A stretch of 64,000 nt of DNA. It comes from Halichondria panicea (Eukaryota; Porifera; Demospongiae; Suberitida; Halichondriidae). Below are positions 10,054 to 20,991 of the stretch, one piece after another (within the stretch, counting starts at the first letter, position 1; each line of letters opens with the position of its first letter). Below the pieces are notes generated by a model. It was not told the DNA's origin. It was given only the letters and a program-made list of their open reading frames with translations, and made no database searches. The DNA is taken from the NCBI RefSeq assembly GCF_963675165.1, contig NC_087378.1, forward strand, positions 4,769,205 to 4,833,204. The letters run 5' to 3'. A program made the position numbers and the translations under genes.

Positions 10054-13000
10054 AAGGAATAGAAATAGGTAGTGTACTCCCCAAAACTAGGAAAATACCT
10101 GGGTACGACACCGAAAAGGGGGGGGTTACAATGGCGGGTCCTGTTAGGGAACACATGTATATATATAGACTGCATACTGAGCATTGAGTAATAATCCCTG
10201 TTGAGGGGGCGCGGGTCCTGTTAAGGGAACACATGTAGGCTGCATACTGAGCATTGAGTAATAATCCCCATTGAGGGGTATGCCATGTCGAGGCGCGGGT
10301 CCTGTTAAGGGAACACATGTAGGCTGCATACTGAGCATTGAGTAATAATCCCTGTTGAGGGGTAGCCATGTCGAGGCAGAATGTGGGTATGCGTATTTTA
10401 GGTTGCCGATATGGCTCAACACCCGGAGGTGGAATTATTTATCTACAATAAAATATATAGCTTACACACAAACCGTCTATACATAAACCGTCATAACAAA
10501 TAATGGAAGTCGTGTATATACAAAATATAAGTGCACAAAGTTGTGAAGAGTCGGCGAATGTGGGAAGAACATACCGGCAGTACGGACTGAGTCGACGGGG
10601 AGAATCGCATGGTATTCACGGGGAGAAGATTGTTGTACTGCTAGCATGCCATGGAGTGTGGGTGTAACGCTGGCAAGGCTGGGCTGTTTGTTTTGGAGAC
10701 TAGCACCCAGACCAGTATAGTCTTGCACTGATGTGTATAGAGGGCCAGCAGTCGACGGTCATGATTGTGACTCTAATGGACAATTGAGGGGGTACACTGC
10801 ATGGTCGCCCGGACGTTCAGCCAAAGCGTGGTCAGAATAACTATTAGTATTAGCAGCGGGTTCGTGCGACCGGTGGTGAAACCTGAGGGAAAGCACCTGA
10901 GATCCAGAGGATTGCCCTGTAGTGCCCTGTAGTGGGCTGAGAATAGTGCATGCTACAGTGCAAATCAGTAGAAAATTTTGACCCTTTGTGATCCGACTAT
11001 ATACTTGCGTCCTGGCAAGGATCGTGTGGTAATAATGCGGATTCTATTGTTGCGAATTGATCAACCCTCGTGATACTCGCAAAACATTTCCTATCTGCCA
11101 CTGGCATACTGTTGATTATTGTTGCTGGCGGGATGTGGCCGTGAGTCCTAACTGAGACTGCTAACACTTGTAGTAATAATAATAATAATCATAAGCTGTG
11201 TGACCAGAGCTACGCCTGAAACCGTCAGGTTGATTGTAGGTAGTGCGGCCTGGGTGGGCTCTGCGGAGATTCAGAAGAATGAGGTGCTTATAAGCGAGTC
11301 TGCCTGCAGGGTTAGTATGAGAGGCGGCGCTGCCGATGAACGCATGCGTTTTGAGTGGGAGAACTATTATTGTTGCTGGCGGGGGTGTGGCCTGGGGTCG
11401 TGCTGATCTATGCGCAGGCCGAGGCGGGGCTCTGCGGAGATTCACGACAAGCAGTAATACAGGCAATGACTTTACTGACTGCGATGGTGCTAAGCAGGTA
11501 TAACTACTGAGCACTGTGCTTCTGACTCTGCGCAATGAGCCGCCACGAGCGGGGCTGGCGGTCAGGTTGATTGGTTGATTGTAAGTGCATGTCTTCGCAG
11601 GGGACTGGGACTGGTGGGCAAAGAATGTTTGAGTTTACATGTACCGCGGTGCCGGCTGTAGAAAACACTTGCCGCAGAGCAGGTGCTTCGGATAGCGTGT
11701 GGGATTTCAACTGGGCGGTCAGGTTGACTGTAAGTGCGCCTCGGAGCGGGAGTTCATGCCTTCTGACGTGGGTAGGGGCATGAGTTTACATGTACCGCGG
11801 TCTGACTAGCGACCGAGATTGAATATGATTCTGTGCTGTTAGCGGAGCCTTGAGTGGGCTCTGAGTTCTGCGCCCTGGGCGGGGCTCTCAACATCTGTGA
11901 GGGTTGAGTTTGCGGTGCCTGTAGAAAATACTTCACAGGGCACCTGTAAGCAGCGGCCTGTGGACCCCCCTAGCGGAGAACCTGTTGATGGCTGGTATGA
12001 AATGAAAAGGCGACTTCCAGTATGACTGTGAGAGAGGCCTTGGGCGGGGCTCTGCGGGTTAACAGACAAGTTTTAATTAATGTAACGTATGACTCTGTGC
12101 TGAGATTGGTCCACTGTAGAGGGCTCGGCAGTCTAACTAGTGCAGAGGCCAGGCTAGTATGAACATTGTTGTGACTGACTGGGCGAGCGGTCCGTGAAAG
12201 AGGCCCTGGGCGGGGCTCTGCGGATGGGTGCTGAGTAACAGTCTGGCGCTGGGTTTAATTAATGAATACAAAATATGACTAGGTGGGCAGGCCTGGCCCG
12301 CTTCTACTGCGCCCACTGAGATTGAAAAGGCGGTGTGGGTGGGCAATTCCTGGGCGGGGCTATGTGGCCTGAATTCGAGAAACTGAGATAGAGAATACCC
12401 AGCTTAAAAGCAACTTTGGGCTGTGTGGCCTGAGCTAAGCTTTAATTAACGCCAAGTATAACATTATGTGTAGCCTGAACGATAGTACGTATGGGCCTGA
12501 GCAACACAGATATTAAAAAACACATGGTGTGGGTAGCATGTAGACGGAAACAATATGGTGTAGGTGTTGGGTTTTTGTCCAAAATACCCAGCCCAAGATC
12601 CAACGTGAGATTAGAACAAGGCACTGTAGAGTTCAGCGTCGGGGTAACTCAAGGTCGGGCCGGCGTGGTTGTCCAAGCTGTGTGTATAGGGCGAGCCCCG
12701 GGCGGGGCTTCCAACGGTGCATAGGCGAGCCATGGGGTTGGAAATGTCAATAGCCAGCGTGAGATTGAAGCTAATACGGTGGGTCTGGTAATCAACTCGG
12801 GGCACTGAAATCTAAGCTCAATACCAATCAAGGACGGCCTGAGCAACGTGGGTGGGTGGGGCTGTTGAAGTAGTGAATAGTGTGGGGGCGGGGTTGCCCA
12901 AGCTATGTGTATAGACAAACCGGCTTCCAACAGCGGGCGAGCCATGCTGCAGCTGTGTCTTACCCGAATTTAGCACAGAAAACTGTTTGGTGAGGAGGTT

Positions 13001-14080
13001 GCCCAGGCTGTGTGTGGGCGAGCCCTGGGTGGGGCTTCCAACAACTGTGTGGATGGACTGCATCGCGTGGGTCGTGGGTGGGAGTCTAACAGCCTGGGTG
13101 GGGCTGCTGTGTGGGTAGGCTGCATCCCTGTGCAGCTAGCAGCTGTGTCTTACCCAACTGTTTGGTGAGGGGGTTGCCCAGGTTGTGTGTGGGCGAGCCC
13201 ACTGTGTGGGTAGGCTGCATCCCTGTGCAGCGTGGGTGGGTGGGGCTACGTTGAAGTGAGGTTGCCCAAGCTGTGTCTTACCCGAATTAGCACAGAAAAA
13301 CTGTTTGGTGAGGGGGTTGCCCAGGTTGTGTGTGGGCGAGCCCTGGGCAGGGCTTCCAACAGCTGTGTGGGTGGGATGCATCCCTGTGCAGCGGGTGGGT
13401 GGGGCTACATTGAAGTGAGGTTGCCCAAGCTGTGCCAGCTGTGTCTTACCCGAATTAGTACCCGAATTAGTACAGAAAACCTGTTTGGTGAGGCGGTTGC
13501 CCAGGTTGTGTGTGGGCGAGCCCTGGGCGGGGCTTCCAACAGCTGTGTGCATTCTACGTTGGGGTTGCCCTTTTCTTGCAGCTGTTTCTTACCCACAGAA
13601 AACCTTTTTGGTGCCCAGGCTGTGTGTGGACAAGCCCTGGGCGGGGCTTTTAACAGCTGTGTGGGTGGGCCGCATCCTGTGGGGGCAATCCCTGGGCAGG
13701 GTTTCCAACAGCTGTGAGCTACACGTGTGTATACTGCGGCTGCGGCGGCTGTGTGTGTACATGTGTATGTGTGGGCAAGCCCTGGGCGGGGATTCCGTGT
13801 GGGTGGGCGAGTCCTGGGCAGGGCTGAGCGTGAGGGTACCTGAGGGCTGCTTCCACAGCAGTGAGTGGCCTGTCGTCTGGGCTAGCGAGCAACTGCATCC
13901 TAAGGTTGAGCCGCTATGCTCGTGCTATAAAGCAGCTGTTGTGAGTGTAAGCCACTCACCTATTGTCTGTGGCAAGTCCTGGGTACAAAGGAGCGCTCTG
14001 TCTCTTGAGAGAGCGCAGTGGGGCCAATTAAGGAGAGGGAGGGTTGTAGAAGAGGCTAAGCTTGAGACAGTCAGCCAGAC
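10054..14080. repeat. 4-kb G-rich degenerate tandem array with GC boxes
   Basis: Base composition switches sharply from AT-rich to GC-rich with G on the plus strand. Diverged units of about 100-200 bp carry a recurring GGGCGGGGC core followed by TCTGCGG in the left half (about 11,250-12,360) and by TTCCAACAGCTGTG in the right half (about 12,700-13,800). The GGGCGGGGC word matches the Sp1/GC-box consensus. Frames are open on both strands, as in repeats without a coding role, so I call no protein here. Confidence 0.75.
10134..10378. repeat. Three tandem ~80-bp units
   Basis: Three units start GCGGGTCCTGTTA (about 10,134, 10,211 and 10,295) and contain CATACTGAGCATTGAGTAAT. The last two differ mainly at one short position. 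Confidence 0.88.
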
Positions 14081-14286
14081 TTAAGATTTGAGCAGCCAAT
14101 TTGTCTGTGGCTTGCTGACAGTAGCTGTACTTTAGCACGTGGAACCAGGATGCTATACTGGATGCGCATGTGCGGTAGGCATGCATGTAACCAGAAGCCA
14201 CGCCTATATGATCGTGGGCTTCGAGGTAAGGCCGCGGTTAGTGTATTCCCTCGTTAACTACGTTTAACTACATTAAACTACATTTA
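14081..14286. repeat. Repeat unit B, copy 2
   Basis: Matches 9,608-9,813 along its whole length and closes the A-array-B unit (9,811-14,286). Confidence 0.9.
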
Positions 14287-14545
14287 GTCATCATTATATA
14301 GGCACCTGGAAAGGAGAAACTCTACATGTAGAGTGCATCTGGAGCATTATGTATTAAGCTAAGGTACATGTAAAAATGTTCTGCAATAATTATAGACGGG
14401 GATCCTTCAATTCTGGTCTTTCTGGCTTTTCAAAATATCGTTTGTCCAATTTCACACTACGGTAGAAGGAGAGAAGGAGAGTTAAGAGTTAATTAGCTTT
14501 TCCAGCAGTCTGGGGGACGGAAGTGCTGATGTCACGCGCACTTTA

Positions 14546-14930
14546 CTATCAACTGTGCATGAAAATGATCATTTTAGTTGCAACTGCATTCTGTACTGCC
14601 ATGTGCTTGATCTATTTATGCAAGACTGCATGCAAAATTGAAGTTTAGCTATTGAATAATGCAAGAGTGATTGTTAGCAAGCGCTACAGCCCACAGAAAA
14701 CAAGCAGGTAAGACAGTAATCCAACCAGTAAGAGTGATTTTTCTGCAACAAATCTTGTTGCCACTCTCACTGAAGGTTGCTTGTTTTCTGTGGGCTGTAG
14801 CTCCTGCGCTTGCTAACAATCACTCGTGCAATAGTTCAATTTTGCATGTAAATAGATCAAGCACATGGCAGTACAGAATGCAGTTGCAACTGAAGTGATC
14901 ATTTTCATGCACATTTGATAGTAAAATGGG
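14546..14930. mobile_element. Foldback (snap-back) MITE
   Basis: The arms (about 14,546-14,700 and 14,765-14,930) are reverse complements with scattered differences, around a loop of about 65 bp. Matching words include GTGCATGAAAATGATCATTTT and its complement, and CAGAAAACAAGCA with TGCTTGTTTTCTG. There is no coding capacity. A transcript would fold into a long hairpin. Confidence 0.82.
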
Positions 14931-15047
14931 CGTGGCAGCAGCACAGGAAACTAATTGCACATTCCATTGAGTTAAGTCTATTCCTTTTTAAGATCATTAA
15001 ACTCTGAGGAGATAAATTAATGAATTAGCACGCCAGTACGTACTCAC

Positions 15048-16015
15048 CTTGTGAGCACCACTGAACAACTAAATTGTTTGGATTTATTTCGTCGTCAGAT
15101 TCCTCGGACATATCGTCGCTGGCCCCAAAGCTGCTGACGAGCGTTCTTAAAACACACAGGTAAATTAATGACGTTTATCGTTTATCTCACTCTCTTTCGT
15201 CTAGCTCGTCTAGCTCGGTATCTTTTTGAGGTTTGAACTTTTCTGGTGATCTCAATACAGTCAGCCCGTACTTTCTTTGAACAGCAGCTATAAATATAAT
15301 TATAGTTGGGAGTATAATAATCACAAGAATGATTTAATCACCTTTCACTACTTCCTCTTTGTACTTCAATTCTGGTGATCCACATATCTCACTTACTATC
15401 TTATCCTTTACGGAGGAATTAAAGGAAGAAGTTGATCTGTGCATGAGTAACATGTGCAATAGGTAACTAAAAACGGACTTACCCATTTTCAAAGCTGTCA
15501 TAGATCGCTTCTGTCATTCTCTATACACACAAGAAAACACAGTAGTTATAATTATGACAAGCTACAGCAAATGAATTAAGTTACATGATAATGCAGGATT
15601 AATATTGTACGGTGGCTACTAAGTACTTGACATTCGAAGTAGGTAGTTGGCTTAGCTTCAAAGTATCACGGCAAAGTTCCATCGTACTTTTATTGTGACT
15701 GCTAAAGTCGGCTTTAATTAGAAATAACTCCCACTAAGTAAGGTCACCAACTACATACTTTGAAAGGCACTACCTACTTCGAAAGGCTAAGTAGCTAAGG
15801 CCAACTACCTCCAACTACCTATACTTCAAAAGGGCTAAGCAGCTAAGCCAACTACCTACTTCGAATGTCAACTACTAGTAGCCTTCAGGGCCACCGTTGG
15901 CCTTGCAATAACAATATGTGTGACAATAATCCATAGTACTTGGCCCTTACACCATTAGTGCACTTACTGTAAGGTCTCGACTTATCCTCATCTTTCGCCC
16001 ACGATCTAGAATCAT
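15048..16015 (-). CDS. Spliced gene of unknown function, five exons visible
   Basis: Five minus-strand exons join in a single open frame with GT-AG borders: 16,015-15,968 (ATG start), 15,520-15,483, 15,436-15,342, 15,287-15,191 and 15,145-15,048. The frame continues past a GTGAGT donor at 15,047 into an exon I could not find. The start at 16,015 is the first ATG in frame; an internal Met in exon 2 is an alternative. The protein begins basic (MILDRGRKMRISRD), has a charged helical middle and ends acidic (SDDMSEESDDEINP). I do not recognise it. The acidic end recalls exons at 4,392-4,470 and 21,273-20,992, so it may also be transposon-derived. Intron 1 contains a MITE. Confidence 0.55.
15609..15897. 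mobile_element. MITE in an intron of the spliced gene
   Basis: Ends ACGGTGGC (15,609) and GCCACCGT (15,897) are complementary. Further inside, GACATTCGAAGTAGGTAGTT is matched by its reverse complement near 15,850-15,870. There are internal near-repeats of ACTACCTACTTCGAA. It lies wholly within the first intron of the minus-strand gene. Confidence 0.7.
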
Positions 16016-16049
16016 TTTGCTGCAATCTCATTCAGCTTAGCTCTCCTTC

Positions 16050-16690
16050 TTACAACTTGCTGTAATAAATGCTGTTGTTTTTGGAGAAGTGCCCCTGATC
16101 CGAGCCCTGGCCTTGCTCCCATACCCTGAGTCTACCCTGAGTCAACATAATCTGGTGTAGTGTTCCTTGTGACAAGAGTTAGAAAACGGTCTTGAGGGTC
16201 AGGGCTAGCATTTTCATCACCTTCTAGTTCATCACCAGAGTACTAGTACGTGACCCAGAATACAAGCTCTGATTTTGTTGGTAAGGACGATGGCGATGTT
16301 GGTGCTGAAGATGACTCCTAGCTTGAGGTCGGGCTTGTGAATTGGTAGTGATTATTTTGATCAGCTATGTCTTCAGCTGATTGCATCAGAAATCTTCCAT
16401 TCCTTCGCATTGTAAACTTGCACTATAGAACTATGTCATGATAGATACTTGTATCTATGCAATAATACACTTGATGGATATAGAATGACAGCAGCACACA
16501 GGGTGAGAGTAAAGCCATGTGCTCTGATTTTTGGAGCAGATTCAATACTCAATCAAGTGACTTTTGACCCCTATGCCATCTGCCCTGTGTACTCTTGAAC
16601 ATAAAATTATACTCTAAGAGAATAGATGCTGCAAAAAAATCACAGAATTAGTGGGTGAAGGAATTACTGAAGTTAGTAGACTTTTACGAC
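16050..16690. other. Intergenic, nothing recognised
   Basis: AT-rich; no convincing exon or repeat seen. Confidence 0.4.
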
Positions 16691-17430
16691 ACTACGTCAT
16701 GAAAGATCTATGTAAAGAATGCCCCGAGCTATCGCCAATGACCTAAAGAATCACCCTTCCTCGACCAACATAATGTACGTCAAAAGATTGAGCAATGGAA
16801 AGTCACGGATCCCGAAAGCACTCACTTTTTTCGTCCATATCATGTCAAGGATGGTGACGAAGACAGTGATTCATGTTCACCACCTACTTCAATGGCAATG
16901 ACGGTGGAGATGAGAATAAAACGATAACCGATACAGGTCAATACGAACAAAACCTACTTTGGAGCAACAACTTGATTGATGCTACCTACAAAACTACGAA
17001 ATATGATCTAGCTTTATTCTTTATCGGCTACTCTGTCGTTGCAGAGTTTGTAGTTCAAAGTGAAACGTCAGAAAATATTCGTGAAGCCTTGTTAAAATTG
17101 AAAGAGTGGAACCCTACATCATATTTCATGACTGACTATTCCGAGGCAGAGCTTATGGCCCTAGAACAAGTTTTTCACAATTACTGTGTACTTGTGTGAC
17201 TTTCACAGGGAACAAGCATGGGGACGTTGGGTCAAGGATCACAAACATGGTTTGAGTGAATCAGAAGCAGAACAGTTACTCACTTTTCTCCGCGCTTGTG
17301 CCTGGGCTCCTTCTATTGATGCTACTAGTGCATATAAGTCAGCAGTGAATGAATCTGGAGTATGGAAAGATCATCAGGGAATGGTTAACGACAAAGTGGT
17401 TGAATGTAAAACAAGTAAGTATTATACCGT
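16690..17430 (+). pseudogene. MULE-type transposase fragment
   Basis: The plus frames spell the core of a Mutator-like (MULE) transposase. LIDATYKTTKYDLALFF holds the first Asp (near 16,978). VVAEFVVQSE and the MTDYSEAE second Asp (near 17,132) follow. After a frame change comes YLCDFHREQAW with the family's C-x-x-H (near 17,190-17,215). The upstream part (SRIPKALTFF and neighbours) is out of frame and broken. At least two indels make this a relic. The 3' end passes into an in-frame GTAAGT at about 17,413. Confidence 0.78.
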
Positions 17431-17465
17431 ATATAGCACGTATATAGCTCTATTTTGTGCTTTAC

Positions 17466-17930
17466 CAGCGACGTGAGAGGCCGAGGGCTCCGGCCTCAAA
17501 CAGCTTCAGCCCTGCCTCCAAGGGACTCCCAGGAATGGAACGTGGGAGAGGTATGTACTTGCATGTTAAATACTTCACAGTTTTTAGTGGAAATTAGTTT
17601 CACACGTACTCTGTGCGTAGGTTGATTGTTGTCTGCTATAACGTGTGAACATTAAAGGTAGCTCCAGCTCTCGACGTGGGAGAGGCCGAGGGCTCCGGCC
17701 TTGAACAGCTTCAGCCCTGCCTCCAAGGGACTCCCGCTCCGGCCTTGAACAGCTTCAGCCCTGCCTAAGGGACTCCCAGGAATGGAACGTGAATGGAACG
17801 TGGGAGAGCTTGCATGTTAAATACTTCACTGAATGCACAGTTCTTAGTGGAAATTAGTTTCACACGTACTCTGTGCGTAGGTTGATTGTTGTCTGCTATA
17901 ACATGTGAACATGCTCTCTCCCCAACAGCT
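17466..17930. repeat. Direct repeat of ~210 bp
   Basis: Two copies (about 17,466-17,670 and 17,676-17,930) share GAGAGGCCGAGGGCTCCGGC, CAGCTTCAGCCCTGCCT and GTAGGTTGATTGTTGTCTGC. The second has an internal duplication of the GCTCCGGCC...GGGACTCCC segment and a 12-bp GAATGGAACGTG repeat. Confidence 0.85.
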
Positions 17931-18109
17931 CCAACAGGCGAGTAGCAGTCTCATCTGAGGCTCCCTGCACAGTTTGCCTGTAGGACTAACAGTTCCTGCG
18001 TGGTTGCTGGCGTTACCAAACTTGGCGATTTTTGGGGCTAGATCCCTTGCAGACTATTGCAGACGACTATTGTAAGTGGTTGAGTCGCTACGATCCTAAG
18101 CCTTGACTG

Positions 18110-18335
18110 TCTTTTCACAAGTATTGTGTTCAAGTATTGTTGAAGTAATTGTAAAAACCAACATGGTGGTTGTTGATTGAACACTGTACTGTACAAGTAA
18201 TTGTTCAAGTATTGTATGTGTTGATTAATATTATTGAACACTGTACTTGTAAATAATTATTGTTCAAGCATTGTAAAAGTATTCAAGTATTGTTCATGAA
18301 TTTTAATTTTAATTATGTATGTATGTATGTATATA
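18110..18335. repeat. Low-complexity CAAGTATTG / TATG repeats
   Basis: Imperfect reiterations of CAAGTATTGTT and GTACTTGTAA, ending in a short TATG microsatellite (about 18,313-18,335). From there to 18,930 I see no gene. Confidence 0.7.
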
Positions 18336-18959
18336 TGTATTATATCAATGTTTGAAGAAGTAGCTATAGAGTTTGCATGTTTCAGTTTAACCGTTCAATG
18401 TTTTCTTCTGAGAGGCTAATAGAGACGTCAAAACATTATCACCTTCCATTTGCAATGGGCTAGGATAGAAACGAAACTATGACCTGAAGTGTAAGCATGG
18501 TGTGGGTGAGTGTTATCTAACTGATGTAAATTAACAGGCTGCAGAGGTTGTCGGCTTGGTTGTGGCCGACTTGTGGCCGGTGTTGAGCAACTAACCCAAC
18601 AGATCCAACCCAACATCAGAATAATCTTCAATATTATTATACCTTGAATCTTCAAAATGCGAACTGCTTTCGCCGAACATGTTCATGCCACCGACATAGC
18701 AATCTGAAAGGGTGTGAAAACTTAAAGTGCTGTCTTTTTTGGTATGTACCTAGTATATCTATAGTACAGGTAACTTAACCTGTTTACTGTTGCTGTTTAT
18801 CTCTGGTCTTGGAAAGGTACACAAGAATCTTGCAATAGAAGATGCTTTGCTTTACTGTTTAGCCAATGCCTCCAGCTGTCACCACGTTTGTTTTGGGAAA
18901 CAGCATGGTCATGATCTAAAATCTAAATAGATAAATTTTGAAATTAAATGTGTTCTATT

Positions 18960-18991
18960 TGGAGTCTAGTGAGTCTAGTGAGTCTAGTGAG
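18960..18991. repeat. GAGTCTAGT microsatellite
   Basis: Three to four perfect 9-bp units. Confidence 0.9.
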
Positions 18992-19048
18992 TTTATCATT
19001 ATTCATCATTACTCAAGGGGCATGCAGCTAGCATACTATGCACTATGG

Positions 19049-19292
19049 CTCATGTTTCAAAGAAGCGTAAATATGAGCGAGAGTACTGTCCGTACTGTCC
19101 ACACTGCAATAAAGAAGTGTCAAAGTATCTCCAGCCATCCGACAACTAAGCTTTGGGAGCAGGAAAAGGAGAGTGCTCTTGGATCAAGCTTTAAGTTTAC
19201 AGGCACTTCATCAGGCTCAGCTAGATTCAGCTGTTGAGGACTTCTATTTCGAACAGTATTCAGACAATGAAGAAACAGTAACTGTTTATGCT
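19049..19292 (+). pseudogene. Possible CACTA/EnSpm first-exon relic
   Basis: One plus frame has KKRKYEREYCPYCPHCNKEV, a C-x2-C zinc-knuckle start like the first exon of the element at 23,039. A second frame gives an acidic ALHQAQLDSAVEDFYFEQYS ending at a GTAAGT donor (19,293). The two frames do not join. I see no catalytic core nearby. Confidence 0.35.
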
Positions 19293-19829
19293 GTAAGTTG
19301 TACTGTATGCTATGTGTATAGAGCGTACGTGTATGTCAGTATGGCGTAATTATGGCGTAATTATGGACCTAAACTACCTCGCTACAATCGTGAAATAATT
19401 ATGAATTCTACTACACTGTATTCGGATGAACATGATGAACCTGCTACCCAACAATCTTCAACTTGCCATTGCTGGTTAGCTTTGTTTGTGCCTTCTTGTT
19501 GTCGTTTCAAGCACTTTTCCGCCTGCCTGACATTGTAATTGGGATGCATAGAGAAGCAGGACACGGAGGTCGCAGAGTCCAAAAACGATCTACATTATTT
19601 CATTGACGCCCAATGCCAGGCGTCAATGCCAACAATAATTGTTATTTCATTGATGCCAACAATAAGCAAAGTACAGAAAACTTAATAACTACACACAAAA
19701 AACTCAAGTTCAGTACAAAAACAGTTACACAAACGACACACAAACGACATACAAACTCGCCAAACTCAGTACAAAGCAAATCCAAATGACAAGGCTGACA
19801 AGGCTGAAGCAATTCTTTACCATTATTAA

Positions 19830-20110
19830 TTCAGCTGGGGGGTGCTTCAAAGTAACGCAAGCATGGTAGTAGGTGTTTCTTAAGTCATGTGACATCTCCC
19901 ATCGCCCAGTATGAGAACCCCCAGTATGAGGGTTCTGATGTTCTTTGTGCTGAATAACAAGATCATCATGAGTGTGATCAATTTTTCCACGGCAGCCTTG
20001 ACACCTGGAGATCCTAGAGTTCGAAAAAAGAATGTTCGAAAAAAGAATCCGAAATGGTTGACCCACCGAGTGCTGAGGAGATCGAGATGGATGGTATAGT
20101 GGTGGTGGCC
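19830..20110 (-). pseudogene. Fragment with CxxC repeat-protein motif
   Basis: The minus frames carry SRISRCQGCRGKIDHTHDDL, VIQHKEH and NTYYHACVT. This order (C-x2-C, DLVI.H.E, YYH..C) resembles a cysteine-containing domain I recall from repetitive cnidarian and sponge proteins, but I cannot name it. It probably belongs to a transposon. Flanking DNA from 19,300 to 19,830 shows no gene. Confidence 0.35.
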
Positions 20111-20192
20111 CAAAAAGAGGACCTTGCCGGCACACTGTCAACAGAAAGTGACCAAAAGTGGATTCAACGTCCGCGCTTGACCTGTTTAATTA

Positions 20193-20231
20193 GTGCCGCG
20201 TTAAGGGGGGTTTTCCTAGGCCCTGTCACAT
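20193..20231. mobile_element. Solo terminus of the GTGACAGG-type MITE family
   Basis: TAGTGCCGCGTTAAGGGGGG...CCTAGGCCCTGTCAC is the reverse complement of the terminus that opens the element at 40,014. No partner terminus was found nearby. Confidence 0.7.
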
Positions 20232-20255
20232 TTATGCTATGATTTTGCTATGATG

Positions 20256-20490
20256 ATTTTGTTTCTTTCGTGTAGCTCAACTTCACAGCATAACAAAGCT
20301 GTTAAGGCCAAGAGTCAGCGGGACTGCGATTACTCTGATGACAACATATACGGTACCCCTATATTTAAGTTATTATTATTACTCAACTTTTCAACTGATT
20401 TTAAATTTTCAGCTGCAATAGCGCGCTGTTATCAAAACCTGAGAAAGCAGTGGTCTGAGAATCAGACAGGAAAAGAAACACTGGGCAAAA
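20256..20490 (+). CDS. Two candidate small exons, unrecognised
   Basis: After a TTTCGTGTAG acceptor (about 20,273) a frame reads SQHNKAVKAKSQRDCDYSDD to a GTACCC donor-like site. After an ATTTTCAG acceptor (about 20,412) a second reads AAIARCYQNLRKQWSENQTG. Both look coding. They abut the palindrome at 20,493, which interrupts whatever gene this was. Confidence 0.35.
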
Positions 20491-20492
20491 AG

Positions 20493-20561
20493 TTAAATTT
20501 CTCACTACAGGATTTATGCCAATATAATATATTGGCATAAATCCTGTAGTGAGAAATTTAA
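20493..20561. repeat. Perfect 69-bp palindrome with CACTACAG arms
   Basis: Every base from 20,493 to 20,526 is complementary to 20,561 back to 20,528 around a single central base at 20,527. Inside the AT-rich outer 10 bp the arms begin CACTACAG (20,503) and end CTGTAGTG (20,551). CACTA-type terminal sequence next to the CACTA genes suggests a terminus-derived foldback; an assembly or cloning artefact is also possible. Confidence 0.9.
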
Positions 20562-20663
20562 AATAATTATTGTAGGATATGTCACTTGTCATTGACGCAC
20601 CATGCTAACAAGACATATGGAATTTCATGTCATATTTTCTGCTAGAGGATAGAGCTAAATCCC

Positions 20664-20845
20664 ATGTACCGGATAGTTAAAGACCATTTGAACTGTCATG
20701 TAGCCAATTTGGTGTAGGAATCATATAAGACACATCAATAATCCTTAGCATTAACAGTCACATTTCCTTCGAACTTTCATGACCAAAACGTATGTACTGG
20801 ATAGTTAAAGAACATATGAACTGTCATGTAGTGAATTTGGTAACC
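20664..20845. repeat. Diverged ~55-bp direct repeat
   Basis: GTACCGGATAGTTAAAGA...GAACTGTCATGTAG near 20,664 recurs near 20,790 with a few changes. It lies between the palindrome and the spliced gene and could be subterminal repeat sequence of the CACTA element. Confidence 0.6.
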
Positions 20846-20991
20846 ATAAATGTCATGTTTCATAAATAAATTATTAACACAATACCAACAAGCACAAAGG
20901 AAACAGAACGATAATTAGGCATCGATCAGTTTTAGCACAACGATTAATGATGTTCGCATAACTATAATAGCTATGGGTCCTTCTCAAATGC

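Noticed and set aside
13136-14084. Overlapping plus and minus frames with repeated peptides (up to 199 aa)
   Set aside because: Both strands are open because of G-rich tandem repeats; no start context, splice sites or domain.
9292-14286. A/B repeats as retrotransposon LTRs
   Set aside because: There is no pol or gag, no primer-binding site seen, and the copies are arranged A-B-A-array-B rather than as two intact terminal repeats.
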